Shown: positions 9,250-18,489 of the stretch, in pieces
Layout: each line of letters begins with the position of its first letter
Position numbering within the stretch: position 1 is the stretch's first letter
Source: Bacteroidaceae bacterium
GTDB taxonomy: Bacteria; Bacteroidota; Bacteroidia; Bacteroidales; Barnesiellaceae_A
Assembly: GCA_017555825.1 (NCBI GenBank)
Contig: JAFZFQ010000021.1
Location: 1-64,000, forward strand
Direction: 5' to 3'
DNA length: 64,000 bases
Position numbers and translations under genes: made by a program
Notes under the pieces: generated by a model
Told to the model about the DNA's origin: nothing
The model's database searches: none
What the model saw: only the letters and a program-made list of their open reading frames with translations

Positions 9250-9819
9250 ATGGAATTGCTCAAACAACGTATATTGCGCGATGGAAAATACCCATCGGAA
9301 GGGGTGTTGAAGGTAGATAGCTTTATCAACCATCAACTTGACGCACAGTTGATTATGTCTATCGGTATAGAGTTTGCACGTCGTTTTGCCTACGCACGTG
9401 CCACCAAGATACTCACCATAGAGGCAAGTGGTATAGCTCCTGCCGTGATGACCGGCTATTGCATGGGCGTGCCTGTTGTATTTGCAAAGAAGGCCAAACC
9501 CTGCACCATGGACAACCCTATTGAGAGCAAGGTACACTCGTTTACCAAAAACACCGACTATAGTATTATGGTAAACAGCGAATTTCTCAAACCCGGCGAC
9601 CGCGTATTGTGCATCGACGACTTCTTGGCACATGGTAGCGCTGCCAATGCCCTCATCGATATTATAGAACAATCGGGAGCAACACTCGTGGGTATGGGCT
9701 TTGTTATCGAGAAAGCCTTCCAGGCCGGTGGTAAGATACTCCGCGATAAAGGTATACACGTAGAGTCGCTGGCCCGCATTGAGGAGCTGAACAAGGATCA
9801 CATTAAATTTTGCGATTGA
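9250..9819 (+). CDS. xpt: Xanthine phosphoribosyltransferase
   Basis: A 189-residue, Xpt-length enzyme converting xanthine and PRPP to XMP for purine salvage. The PRPP-binding loop is [13 protein letters not shown] (about residues 117-130) and the N-terminal block [25 protein letters not shown] (first 20 shown in part here) matches the family start. The conserved [10 protein letters not shown] segment sits mid-protein. It stands alone, with its own -7 element and no permease beside it. Unlike in many Firmicutes, there is no upstream room for a guanine riboswitch. Confidence 0.93.
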   Translation: MELLKQRILRDGKYPSEGVLKVDSFINHQLDAQLIMSIGIEFARRFAYARATKILTIEASGIAPAVMTGYCMGVPVVFAKKAKPCTMDNPIESKVHSFTKNTDYSIMVNSEFLKPGDRVLCIDDFLAHGSAANALIDIIEQSGATLVGMGFVIEKAFQAGGKILRDKGIHVESLARIEELNKDHIKFCD

Positions 9820-9861
9820 AAACGATTATTAATAAAACACAAAATAGAGTATAACAAGAAG

Positions 9862-9889
9862 TTGGATAGCCACATTTATCCTACCTTTG
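9862..9889 (+). promoter_or_regulatory. Probable promoter of the porin-rnf run
   Basis: TACCTTTG at 9882-9889 matches the -7 consensus; TTG at 9862-9864 could be the -33 element although the spacer (17 bases) is slightly short. It sits 70 bases before the porin ATG and is the best promoter candidate for everything down to rnfA. Confidence 0.5.
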
Positions 9890-9959
9890 TGTACTTGGTA
9901 TATACCCTCTATAGGAGAGTATCTACTCGATATGAGCTATATACCACCTATGCAAGCCG

Positions 9960-11990
9960 ATGAAATGTAGAGTATTAGTCATATTAATGGTACTTGTGTG
10001 TCTGGTAGCACAGATGCAAGCACAACCTCCTGTCATGCCCACAAAGCCTACAGGAAAAGCATTGCCTGCACCTACCAAGAAAGACACCGTGCCACAACCC
10101 GAGCCTATAGCGTGGCGCGACATCTTGCCTTTGGGAGAACGATACCGCGTTCCTATCGACACGCTATTGCACGACTTCTACCGCACCGATTTGGCAACAG
10201 CCTACTCGCTTTCGTACGCCACTACCGGCAACTTGGGCTCGCCCAGCTACAATAACATCTACTTTGAGCGACCCGAAGAAGACCTATTCTTCTTTAAAGA
10301 GCCATTTCACCATTGGATGCGCGACCCAAAGAACTTCGAGTGGTACAACACTCGCTTGCCTTTGACTCAGATTTCATATCACACATCGGGTGTGGGAGAA
10401 ACAAGCCAAGATAACCTGGCAGCCACATTCTCGGCCAATGTCAACAAGCAAATACAAGTAGGCGGTGGTGTAAACTATGTGTTGGGAAAAGGCCAATACA
10501 ACCACCAAGCCGACCAAGAGTTTTCGTATAGATTCTTTACAAGTTACATAGGCGAACGATACCAAATACAAGCTGCATTCAACCACTACAACTATGTAGC
10601 AGCCGAGAATGGTGGTATTACCAATGACAACTTTATTCTCGACCCGGCATCGGTACAAGGTGGCGACACCAAAGTTGATGGACGCACCATACCTACCAAC
10701 CTGTCACAAGCATTCACACACCTCATAGGTCACGACTTGTATCTCACACACCGCTACAACCTGGGCTACTACAAGGATGTGAAAGAGAGTGAACAAGACA
10801 GCATGGCAATAGAAGAGTTTGTACCCGTGTCGAGCATTGTTCACACCCTTACCTACGAGGGAGCCTCACACCGCTTTGTCAACAAATCGGCACAAGAAGA
10901 TTTGAAATTCTTTGAGAACACCTATCTGTCGGCCAATGGTACCAATGAGCTATCGAGCTATTGGGCTGTAGCCAATACCGTGGGACTCACCATACACGAA
11001 GGATTGAGCAAATACTTCCCTATGGGATTGGGCGCATACGCTACATACGAAATACGTGGCTATGATCAAGTTATAGACACCATAGCACCAGGTACACAAG
11101 CTGCGACAAACTTGACACCGCACCCCGACTGTAACATTGCAGCACACACCACACAACACGCCTTGTGGGTGGGAGGACAATTGTGGAAAAGACAAGGAGC
11201 ATGGCTCACCTATGAGGCCGATGCCCGCGTGGGCCTTGTGGATGCCGTTCTGGGCGACCTCGACATCACCGGCAAGGTAGGTACCAAAATACCGGTATGG
11301 AACGACTCGTTGAGCATACAAGGAAATGTTTTGTTCAAAAACACAACCCCTTCGCTGCTATACAAGCAATATGTTTCCAATCACTTTATATGGGACAACG
11401 ACTTTGGCAAGATACGTCGCTTGCGCGTTGGCGGTGAAATTTCATTTCCCAAAACAGGCACTCACATCCAAGCCGGATTTGAGAATATACAGAACTACAT
11501 CTACTTTGGCAAGAACTGCTTGCCTCAACAAGAGAGTGGCAACATACAGGTCGTGAGCGCTACTATCAAGCAAAACTTCAAGGTGAGCATATTCCACCTT
11601 GACCTTGAAGGCACATACCAGCTCTCATCCAACCAACAAGTATTGCCCTTGCCCACATTCAGTGCATACGGCAACTTTTACCTGCTCTTCCCCATTGCCA
11701 AGGTACTACACCTGCAAATAGGTGTCGATTGCAATTGGTACTCGGCCTTCAAAGCCCCCGCCTACCAACCCGCACTCATATCACGATATAACCAAGATGA
11801 AATAGAAATAGGCAACTACCCGTATATGAATGCATACGTCAATGCCAAGCTCAAGAAAGCTCGCTTCTACGTCATGTATTCACACATGAACCAGGGATGG
11901 CTGGGTAATAACAACTATTTCTCTATACCGCACTACCCCCTCAACCCTGCCATGTTGCAGCTTGGCGTGTCGGTAGACTTTGCAAACTAA
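9960..11990 (+). CDS. Putative outer-membrane porin (beta-barrel)
   Basis: A 676-residue protein with a clear signal peptide (MKCRVLVILMVLVCLVAQMQ, cleaved near AQA), a proline-rich segment, then a conserved block (RDPKNFEWYNTRLPLTQISY) and alternating aromatic/polar strands to a C-terminal LQLGVSVDFAN barrel end. This matches the putative-porin family of Bacteroidota (the type annotated under PF14121). It has no TonB plug. Its stop is only 7 bases before the next gene, so it heads the run leading into rseC and rnf, an unexpected place for a porin. The substrate is unknown. Confidence 0.75.
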   Translation: MKCRVLVILMVLVCLVAQMQAQPPVMPTKPTGKALPAPTKKDTVPQPEPIAWRDILPLGERYRVPIDTLLHDFYRTDLATAYSLSYATTGNLGSPSYNNIYFERPEEDLFFFKEPFHHWMRDPKNFEWYNTRLPLTQISYHTSGVGETSQDNLAATFSANVNKQIQVGGGVNYVLGKGQYNHQADQEFSYRFFTSYIGERYQIQAAFNHYNYVAAENGGITNDNFILDPASVQGGDTKVDGRTIPTNLSQAFTHLIGHDLYLTHRYNLGYYKDVKESEQDSMAIEEFVPVSSIVHTLTYEGASHRFVNKSAQEDLKFFENTYLSANGTNELSSYWAVANTVGLTIHEGLSKYFPMGLGAYATYEIRGYDQVIDTIAPGTQAATNLTPHPDCNIAAHTTQHALWVGGQLWKRQGAWLTYEADARVGLVDAVLGDLDITGKVGTKIPVWNDSLSIQGNVLFKNTTPSLLYKQYVSNHFIWDNDFGKIRRLRVGGEISFPKTGTHIQAGFENIQNYIYFGKNCLPQQESGNIQVVSATIKQNFKVSIFHLDLEGTYQLSSNQQVLPLPTFSAYGNFYLLFPIAKVLHLQIGVDCNWYSAFKAPAYQPALISRYNQDEIEIGNYPYMNAYVNAKLKKARFYVMYSHMNQGWLGNNNYFSIPHYPLNPAMLQLGVSVDFAN

Positions 11991-11997
11991 ACGACTT

Positions 11998-12897
11998 ATG
12001 AAAAAAAGAGACAAGAAGTGGTTGACGCTCATTGCTATCCTATTGATTGTCATAGGCCTATCAATCACTATAACACAACAACACAACCGCCCATGCGACT
12101 ATCCCGAGATAGCCGCAAGAGGTGTATTGCATGTGAGTGTTATCCATTCGCCTCTATCATACAATACCAACAGCGATAGCATACACGGATATGACTACGA
12201 GTTGCTACAGCTATTGGGTAGCCAGTCGGGGTTGGAGATAGAAATAACCCCCGAGCCCCACTTTTCGCACTGTTTGCAACAACTCAACAAGCGTACTTGC
12301 GACATCGTAGCTCATCCGATAGCCATAACAAGCCAAAGCCAAGCAGAGTATATACACTCGTTGCCCACATCGCTCAACAAGCAAGTACTCATACAACGCA
12401 CCGACTCGACCGGTAGTGTAGCAATACGCAACCAACTCGACTTGCGCGGTTGCACCTTGCACATCATACAAGACTCGCCAACCCGCCTGCGCATAGAAAA
12501 CCTTGCTCATGAGATAGGCGACAATATATATATATGTGAAAAGCACAACTATAATGTAGAGCGCCTGGTCGAAGAGGTTGCCAAGGGCTCGATAGACTAT
12601 GCCGTGTGCGACGAAGCAAGTGCCCGCATTGTTGCAACAAAATATTGTAACATCGACTATAAGACCGACATCAGCTTTACGCAATTTATGGCATGGACCA
12701 TGCGCAACGAGAGCACAGAGCTATGTGACAGCATCAACAGTTGGCTGATGGCTATTGAAAAGACCGAGCAATTTCGCGAACTATACACCCGATACTTCGG
12801 CACAAAAAATTACGACAAACTACAGCGCATCAATCCACAGCTATACACCCCACAGCGTGATAGCATCATGACAAGTACAGAGGAGGTAAAGCTATGA
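11998..12897 (+). CDS. Solute-binding (SBP family 3/MltF N-domain-like) membrane-anchored protein
   Basis: A 299-residue protein from the ATG at 11998. An N-terminal hydrophobic anchor (about 8-25) is followed by a periplasmic binding fold: RGVLHVSVIHSPLSYN, the YDYELLQLLGSQSGLEIEI strand-helix pair, and the C-terminal YTRYFGTKN. This resembles extracellular solute-binding protein family 3 and the N-terminal domain of membrane lytic transglycosylase MltF, but the lytic (SLT) domain is missing. No transporter subunits are adjacent. The stop overlaps the RseC-like gene (ATGA at 12894), indicating translational coupling to the rnf group. A regulatory or assembly role is possible but unproven. 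Confidence 0.7.
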   Translation: MKKRDKKWLTLIAILLIVIGLSITITQQHNRPCDYPEIAARGVLHVSVIHSPLSYNTNSDSIHGYDYELLQLLGSQSGLEIEITPEPHFSHCLQQLNKRTCDIVAHPIAITSQSQAEYIHSLPTSLNKQVLIQRTDSTGSVAIRNQLDLRGCTLHIIQDSPTRLRIENLAHEIGDNIYICEKHNYNVERLVEEVAKGSIDYAVCDEASARIVATKYCNIDYKTDISFTQFMAWTMRNESTELCDSINSWLMAIEKTEQFRELYTRYFGTKNYDKLQRINPQLYTPQRDSIMTSTEEVKL

Positions 12898-13313
12898 GCA
12901 ACTATATAGAACACGAAGGAACTATCATTGAGCAGATAGCCGAGCAGAAGTATATGGTGAAGATTGTGCAACAGTCGGCCTGTGCCACATGCAAGGCAGC
13001 CGCACTGTGTACTGTAGCCGAGAGTAAAGAGAAGTGCATCGAAGCTATTGCCACCGACACAACGCTATCGGTAGGCGACCAAGTGGTGATATATGGTCGC
13101 ACCACGTTGGGTTACAAGGCTCTCGCATTGGCAGTAATAATACCCCTTGCCATTGCCATGACTACCCTACTGAGTGTGAGCCACTACACAAGCAACGAAG
13201 CCGTGGCCGGCATATCGACCCTTGCCATACTTGCACCCTACTATGCCCTGCTGTGGCTCTTGCGCAAGAAGATAAAACGAATATTTGTATTTTACATAAA
13301 ACACAAACTTTAA
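12894..13313 (+). CDS. RseC/MucC-family membrane protein
   Basis: A 139-residue protein of the SoxR-reducing/RseC family. It has an N-terminal soluble domain with a cysteine cluster (SACATCKAAALCTVAE plus a later Cys, arranged CxxC-x5-C-x8-C) that could bind a metal centre, then two transmembrane helices (about 78-97 and 104-122) and a basic tail. RseC-like genes are regularly found at the head of rnf operons, as here, and in E. coli RseC and Rsx act together in reducing SoxR. It overlaps the preceding gene by 4 bases and precedes rnfB by 22 bases. Confidence 0.82.
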   Translation: MSNYIEHEGTIIEQIAEQKYMVKIVQQSACATCKAAALCTVAESKEKCIEAIATDTTLSVGDQVVIYGRTTLGYKALALAVIIPLAIAMTTLLSVSHYTSNEAVAGISTLAILAPYYALLWLLRKKIKRIFVFYIKHKL

Positions 13314-13335
13314 CCCCGAATATCAAGAAAACGAC

Positions 13336-14211
13336 ATGAATATCATTACCATTTCTATCATTTCACTCGCCACGATAGGCGCTATTGCTGCATTGATACT
13401 CTATGTCATTGCACAGCGCTTCAAAGTTGACGAAGATCCCCGCATAGATGAAGTTGAAAAAGCACTTCCGGGAGCCAACTGTGGCGGTTGCGGTAAAGCA
13501 GGCTGTCGCAGCTTTGCCGAGTCGTGTGTTAAGGCCTCCTCGCTCGAAGGCATGCTATGTCCTGTAGGAGGCAACAAAGTAATGCAACAAATCGCTACCA
13601 TCCTGGGCAAAGAGGCTCACGAGGCCGAGTCGAGAGTGGCTGTAGTGCGATGCAACGGTTCGTGCCAACATCGCCCGCAAACCAACACCTATGAAGGAGC
13701 TCACAACTGCGCCATCACTCACAACCTCTATGCCGGCAATACCGGATGCGCCTATGGTTGCTTGGGCTGTGGCGACTGCGTATCGGTGTGTAGTCTGGGA
13801 GCCATAAGCATCGACCCTGAGACCCACCTACCCGTGGTAAATATAGATATATGCGGTGGCTGTGGTGCTTGCTCGCGTGTGTGTCCTCGCAACATTATCG
13901 AGATACGCAAGAAAGGTCCCAAAGGTCGCGGTGTGTATGTTGCCTGTATGAACAAAGAGAAGGGCGGCGTGGCTCGCAAGGCATGCGAAGTAGCATGTAT
14001 AGGTTGTAGCAAGTGTGCCAAGGAGTGTAAATTTGAGGCTATCACCATTGCCAACAACCTCTCGTACATCGATAGCGACAAGTGCAAGATGTGTCGCAAG
14101 TGTGTCGATGCATGCCCCACCGGCGCTATCCTCGCTGTAAACTTCCCTCCGCGCAAGGTCGTAGAACCCGCAACCCCAAGTACAGAGACAACCCCGTCGG
14201 ACAACAAATAA
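13336..14211 (+). CDS. rnfB: Rnf complex subunit B, ferredoxin-interacting Fe-S protein
   Basis: A 291-residue electron-input subunit of the Rnf ion-translocating ferredoxin:NAD+ oxidoreductase. An N-terminal membrane helix (about 5-27) is followed by the GANCGGCGKAGCRSFAESC cluster motif and then four CxxCxxCxxxC(P)-type clusters (CLGCGDCVSVC, CGGCGACSRVCP, CIGCSKCAKEC, CKMCRKCVDACP). The extra clusters match the longer RnfB forms of anaerobes, not the short enteric RsxB. A proline/threonine-rich tail ends the protein. It is the first of six contiguous rnf genes. Confidence 0.95.
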   Translation: MNIITISIISLATIGAIAALILYVIAQRFKVDEDPRIDEVEKALPGANCGGCGKAGCRSFAESCVKASSLEGMLCPVGGNKVMQQIATILGKEAHEAESRVAVVRCNGSCQHRPQTNTYEGAHNCAITHNLYAGNTGCAYGCLGCGDCVSVCSLGAISIDPETHLPVVNIDICGGCGACSRVCPRNIIEIRKKGPKGRGVYVACMNKEKGGVARKACEVACIGCSKCAKECKFEAITIANNLSYIDSDKCKMCRKCVDACPTGAILAVNFPPRKVVEPATPSTETTPSDNK

Positions 14212-14225
14212 GTCATAAATCGAGT

Positions 14226-15563
14226 ATGAAAACGTTTAAGATAGGCGGAGTTCATCCCCGCGAAAATAAAATAACAGCCGGACAACCTATTACCGTTGCA
14301 CCGCTACCTCAACAGGCAGTGATATTGCTATCGCAACACATTGGCGCCCCGGCACAATGTATTGTTGAGAAAGGCGATAGCGTAAAAGTGGGTACTCTCT
14401 TGGCCAAAGCCAATGGCTTTGTATCGGCCAACATCCACTCGCCTGTGTCGGGCACGATAGCCAAGATAGACACCGTAGCCGATGGCTCGGGCTACCAAAA
14501 GCCTGCCATATATATAAATGTAGAAGGCGATGAGTGGAACGAAAGCATAGATCGTAGCGAGGAACTCATCAAAGAGTGCAACCTCGACGCACAAGCTATC
14601 ATAGATAAGATAGACCAAATGGGTATCGTAGGTATCGGTGGTGCTACATTCCCCACCAAGGTAAAGCTCATGCCTCCCCCCAACATGAAGCCCGAGGTGC
14701 TTATCATCAATGCCGTTGAGTGCGAGCCTTATCTCACCAACGACCACGCCTTGATGATGGCCAAGGCCGACCAAATAATCGTGGGTATAGAGATACTTAT
14801 GAAGGCTGTACGAGTAGAGCGCACCTTTATAGGTATAGAAGCCAACAAGCCCGATGCAATAGAATTATTCAAGCAAAAAACACAAAACCGCAAAGATATA
14901 GAGGTTGTGAGCTTGCAATGTCGCTACCCACAAGGCGGCGAGAAACAACTCATAGACGCTGTGATAGGTCGCCAAGTGGCAAGTGGCGCACTCCCCGTCT
15001 CAACAGGCGCTATCGTGCAAAACGTAGCCACTGCGCACGCCGTGTATGAGGCCGTACAGAAAAACAAGCCCCTCATTGAGCGTGTCGTAACAGTAACCGG
15101 CAAGTCGCTCGCCCGTCCCGGCAACTACCTGGCACGCATGGGTATGCCCATATCGCAACTGATAGAGGTAGCCGGCGGAATGCCCCAAGATACAGGCAAG
15201 ATTGTACTCGGAGGCCCCATGATGGGTAGAGCTACAGCCAATATCGACACCCCCACCGGCAAGGGTACATCGGGCATACTTGTCATACCCGAGAGCGAGG
15301 CACACCGCCATGAGCCCTCACCCTGCATCCGTTGCGCCAAGTGCGTGTCGGCGTGCCCTATGGGTCTTGAGCCCTATCTCCTATCTAAAGCAGTAGCCAT
15401 AGGCAACCTGGAGATAGCCGAAGAGAGAAATATATATGACTGCATCGAATGTGGTTGTTGCTCATATTCATGCCCGGCACATCGCCCCTTGCTCGACTAC
15501 ATACGTCAAGGCAAAGGCAAGGTAATGGCCATCATGCGTAGCCGTGCAGCCGAGAAAAAATAA
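14226..15563 (+). CDS. rnfC: Rnf complex subunit C, NADH/flavin- and Fe-S-binding
   Basis: A 445-residue protein that carries the NAD(H) and FMN site of the Rnf complex. The conserved N-terminus (MKTFKIGGVHPRENKI), the SLBB-type region and the GIGGATFPTKVKL nucleotide-binding loop are present; the C-terminus holds two 4Fe-4S motifs (CIRCAKCVSACPMGLEP and CIECGCCSYSCPAHRPL). I chose the ATG at 14226, 14 bases after rnfB; a longer open frame overlaps rnfB but adds no family sequence. It lacks the long alanine-rich C-terminal tail found in proteobacterial RnfC. Confidence 0.95.
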   Translation: MKTFKIGGVHPRENKITAGQPITVAPLPQQAVILLSQHIGAPAQCIVEKGDSVKVGTLLAKANGFVSANIHSPVSGTIAKIDTVADGSGYQKPAIYINVEGDEWNESIDRSEELIKECNLDAQAIIDKIDQMGIVGIGGATFPTKVKLMPPPNMKPEVLIINAVECEPYLTNDHALMMAKADQIIVGIEILMKAVRVERTFIGIEANKPDAIELFKQKTQNRKDIEVVSLQCRYPQGGEKQLIDAVIGRQVASGALPVSTGAIVQNVATAHAVYEAVQKNKPLIERVVTVTGKSLARPGNYLARMGMPISQLIEVAGGMPQDTGKIVLGGPMMGRATANIDTPTGKGTSGILVIPESEAHRHEPSPCIRCAKCVSACPMGLEPYLLSKAVAIGNLEIAEERNIYDCIECGCCSYSCPAHRPLLDYIRQGKGKVMAIMRSRAAEKK

Positions 15564-15598
15564 ACTATACACACAATACTATACAACATAGAGAGAAC

Positions 15599-16579
15599 AT
15601 GAACAAACTGATCGTTTCGCCCTCACCGCACACACACAGCGGGCTATCTACGGCTCAATGTATGTATGGAGTACTCATAGCACTCATACCTACATTTCTC
15701 ATATCGATATACTTCTTTGGCATCGATGCTCTGTTGGTAACTACCACTGCTGTGATAGCATGTCTATTGTTTGAGTTTTTAATACAGAAATATCTGCTCA
15801 AGAAAGCACCCACCCTTGGCGATGGCACAGCCATCCTCACCGGCGTATTGCTGGCATTCAACCTACCCGCCAGCATACCCTTGTGGATAGTAGTAATAGG
15901 AGCACTCTTTGCCATCGGTGTAGGCAAGATGGCCTTCGGAGGCTTGGGCAACAATATCTTCAACCCCGCCTTGGCAGGTCGTATATTCCTGCTCATATCG
16001 TTCCCGCAACAGATGACCACATGGCCCACACCCGCACCCTGGGGTGCGAGTGTCGATGCCGTTACAGGCCCTACAACCCTCAATATCCTCAAACGAGGTA
16101 ATATCGAAGAGATAGCCAATATCGACGTTATAAACACCCTCATCGGTAATAGCGGAGGAAGCTTTGGCGAGGTAGGTGCGATAGCCCTCATCATAGGTTT
16201 TGTCTACCTGCTATGGCGCAAAATCATCACTTGGCACATCCCGGTATCTATCATCCTCACCGTATTCTTGTTCTCGTTTGCAGTCACTATCAAAGAGGGG
16301 CTCGAATATGCCATCATCTTTGCCGAGTTGCAAATCTTCTCGGGAGGTCTTTTGCTGGGTGCTATCTTCATGGCCACCGACTATGTAACATCGCCCATGA
16401 CACGTGGCGGTATGATACTATACGGTATACTCATCGGTATCATTACTGTGGTAATACGCCTATGGGGAGCCTATCCCGAGGGTATGTCGTTTGCCATCTT
16501 TATCATGAACGGTGCTACACCGCTCATCAACAAGTATATGAAACCTAAACGATTTGGGGAGGTAGTGAAACATGGCTAA
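15599..16579 (+). CDS. rnfD: Rnf complex subunit D, membrane flavoprotein
   Basis: A 326-residue polytopic membrane subunit with about nine to ten hydrophobic helices. The covalent FMN site corresponds to DAVTGPTTL (about residues 152-160), where a threonine takes the flavin through a phosphoester bond; the usual SGAT-like spacing is kept. The conserved AFGGLGNNIFNPALAGR loop and C-terminal GATPLINKYMKPKRFGE are clear. Attachment of FMN requires an ApbE flavin transferase, which is not encoded in this window. Its last 8 bases overlap rnfG. Confidence 0.95.
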   Translation: MNKLIVSPSPHTHSGLSTAQCMYGVLIALIPTFLISIYFFGIDALLVTTTAVIACLLFEFLIQKYLLKKAPTLGDGTAILTGVLLAFNLPASIPLWIVVIGALFAIGVGKMAFGGLGNNIFNPALAGRIFLLISFPQQMTTWPTPAPWGASVDAVTGPTTLNILKRGNIEEIANIDVINTLIGNSGGSFGEVGAIALIIGFVYLLWRKIITWHIPVSIILTVFLFSFAVTIKEGLEYAIIFAELQIFSGGLLLGAIFMATDYVTSPMTRGGMILYGILIGIITVVIRLWGAYPEGMSFAIFIMNGATPLINKYMKPKRFGEVVKHG

Positions 16580-17279
16580 GATGCAATCAAACATACTCAA
16601 CATGGTTGTAGTACTCACAACCATTACAGCCACCGTAGGCGCTATATTGGGTGGCGTATATAAACTCACCGAAGAACCCATCGCCCAATCCTCGGCACGC
16701 GCCCAAGAAGAGGCTATACGCGTGGTTGCTCCCGACTTCGACAACAACCCCATCGCCGAGAGCAATACCATAGAGAACAACGGACAGTTCTTTGTGGTAT
16801 ATCCGGCCATGAAAGAGGGACAGCACGTAGGTGCAGCCGTTAAGGCATCGAGTCGCAATGGATTTAATGGCGAGATAGTTATCATCGTAGGTTTTGAGCA
16901 TGATGGCACCATACGCCAATATCGCGTATTGAGCCACGGCGAGACTCCAGGCTTGGGAGCCAAAATGGACGAATGGTTCCGCACCGACAAGAACAACCAG
17001 AGCATCTTGGGCAAGCACCCCGAGCACACCAATCTCACCGTATCGAAAGATGGTGGCGACATCGACGCCATTACCGCATCGACCATTACATCGCGTGCCT
17101 TTCTCGAAGCCGTGAGCAATGCCTATAATGCCTATATGAACCAACCCATAGACGTACTATCGGGCAGTACCACCCACACCGCCGACGACAAGATGGTAGA
17201 TGCCCTGTCGGGTAGCACCACAAGCTGTGGCGATGAGACAAAATCACAACCCCATAACGAAGAGGAGGCAACACTATGA
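16572..17279 (+). CDS. rnfG: Rnf complex subunit G, periplasmic flavoprotein
   Basis: A 235-residue subunit with one N-terminal membrane helix (about 10-30) and a periplasmic FMN-binding domain. The covalent flavin motif is DAITASTITS (about 168-177), matching the D-x-x-(S/T)-(G/A)-A/S-T consensus. The GETPGLGAKM segment is also conserved. After the domain comes an acidic/serine-threonine tail with a duplicated LSGSTT motif (about 196 and 213), longer than needed for the family. It overlaps rnfD by 8 bases and rnfE by 4. Confidence 0.93.
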   Translation: MAKMQSNILNMVVVLTTITATVGAILGGVYKLTEEPIAQSSARAQEEAIRVVAPDFDNNPIAESNTIENNGQFFVVYPAMKEGQHVGAAVKASSRNGFNGEIVIIVGFEHDGTIRQYRVLSHGETPGLGAKMDEWFRTDKNNQSILGKHPEHTNLTVSKDGGDIDAITASTITSRAFLEAVSNAYNAYMNQPIDVLSGSTTHTADDKMVDALSGSTTSCGDETKSQPHNEEEATL

Positions 17280-17860
17280 ACAAACTCAAAATAATACTCA
17301 ACGGTATCGTCACCGAGAACCCCACCTTTGTACTTCTGCTGGGTATGTGTCCCACGCTGGGTACAACCTCATCGGCCATAAACGGCATGAGCATGGGTCT
17401 GGCCACAATGTTTGTACTCATGTGCAGCAACGTTGTTATCTCGTGCGTCAAAGATTTCATACCCGACAAGGTGCGCATACCAGCCTTTGTCGTTATCATT
17501 GCCGCCTTTGTAACAGTGCTACAACTCTGCATGCAAGCCTACTTGCCCGCGCTGTATCAGAGCCTGGGTCTTTTCATCCCCCTTATTGTAGTAAACTGCA
17601 TCATCCTTGGACGCGCTGAGGCATTTGCAGCCAAGAACAACCCCTTCGACTCATTGCTCGACGGTATAGGTATCGGTCTCGGCTTCACACTCGCCCTCAC
17701 ACTGCTCGGCGCATGTCGCGAGTTGTTGGGCACAGGTCGCATTTTTGGCCTCACCATCTTCCCCGAAGAATTTGGAGCATTGGCCTTTGTGTTAGCCCCC
17801 GGAGCATTCATAGCGTTAGGTCTGCTCATAGCATTAGTCAACAAACTTAAAACCCGATAA
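17276..17860 (+). CDS. rnfE: Rnf complex subunit E, integral membrane protein
   Basis: A 194-residue subunit with six predicted membrane helices, homologous to RnfA/NqrD. The conserved NPTFVLLLGMCPTLG loop and the mid-membrane LGRAEAFAAKNNP and ACRELLGTGRIFG motifs are present. RnfA and RnfE are inserted in opposite orientation and share a membrane Fe centre; the CPTLG cysteine is the expected ligand. The start overlaps the rnfG stop (ATGA). Confidence 0.95.
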   Translation: MNKLKIILNGIVTENPTFVLLLGMCPTLGTTSSAINGMSMGLATMFVLMCSNVVISCVKDFIPDKVRIPAFVVIIAAFVTVLQLCMQAYLPALYQSLGLFIPLIVVNCIILGRAEAFAAKNNPFDSLLDGIGIGLGFTLALTLLGACRELLGTGRIFGLTIFPEEFGALAFVLAPGAFIALGLLIALVNKLKTR

Positions 17861-17862
17861 TC

Positions 17863-18444
17863 ATGCTCACCTACATATCAATCTTTATTACAGCGGTATT
17901 TGTCAACAATATCATACTATCGCAATTCTTGGGTATATGCCCCTTCTTGGGCGTGTCGAAGAAAATAGACTCGGCAGTAGGCATGGGAGCAGCCGTAACC
18001 TTCGTGATGTTGCTATCTACCATTGTCACCTATCTGTTGCAAGCCTATCTACTCACACCATTTGGACTGAGCTACATGCAGACAATAGTCTTCATTCTCG
18101 TTATAGCCGCCTTGGTGCAAATGCTCGAAATCATACTCAAGAAGGTATCGCCCGCACTCTATCAAGCCCTCGGCGTATTCCTACCCCTCATCACCACCAA
18201 CTGCGCCATACTCGGAGTAGCCATCTTGGTGATACAAAAAGAGTATACCCTTGTAGAGTCGGTAGTATATGCTGTATCGACCGCGATAGGCTTCACACTC
18301 TCGCTCACACTCTTTGCAGGTATACGCGAGCAGTTACAACTCAACGACACCCCCAAAGCCATGCAAGGAATACCCATCGCACTTATCACCGCCGGACTCT
18401 TAGCATTGGCTTTTATGGGCTTCTCGGGCGTTAAAATCTGTTAA
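17863..18444 (+). CDS. rnfA: Rnf complex subunit A, integral membrane protein
   Basis: A 193-residue, six-helix subunit paired with RnfE. Conserved features are NNIILSQFLGICPFLGVSKK with the Cys of CPFLG as an expected Fe ligand, the TTNCAILGVA loop holding the second Cys, and the AGIREQLQL segment. It is the last gene of the rnfBCDGEA run, 2 bases after rnfE, followed by 194 bases without a gene before the ferredoxin oxidoreductase. Confidence 0.95.
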   Translation: MLTYISIFITAVFVNNIILSQFLGICPFLGVSKKIDSAVGMGAAVTFVMLLSTIVTYLLQAYLLTPFGLSYMQTIVFILVIAALVQMLEIILKKVSPALYQALGVFLPLITTNCAILGVAILVIQKEYTLVESVVYAVSTAIGFTLSLTLFAGIREQLQLNDTPKAMQGIPIALITAGLLALAFMGFSGVKIC

Positions 18445-18456
18445 TTAACACAAATG

Positions 18457-18489
18457 AAAGATATAGATAAAAAACTTTTCATATCTTTA
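18457..18489 (+). promoter_or_regulatory. Inverted repeat overlapping a -7-like element upstream of kor
   Basis: AAAGATAT at 18457-18464 is repeated in inverted form as ATATCTTT at 18481-18488; the right arm overlaps TATCTTTA (18482-18489), a near match to TAnnTTTG. No T-run follows, so it is less likely to be the rnfA terminator than an operator or promoter for korDABC, which starts 150 bases downstream. A second short hairpin (TGCCC/GGGCA) is at 18501-18515 in the leader. Confidence 0.35.

Noticed and set aside
13752-14285. Open frames antisense to rnfB and rnfC
   Set aside because: They run exactly opposite to conserved Fe-S genes and have no start, motif or promoter of their own.
15655-16194. 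179-residue frame opposite rnfD
   Set aside because: Antisense shadow of a conserved membrane protein; hydrophobic-looking composition is inherited from the opposite strand.
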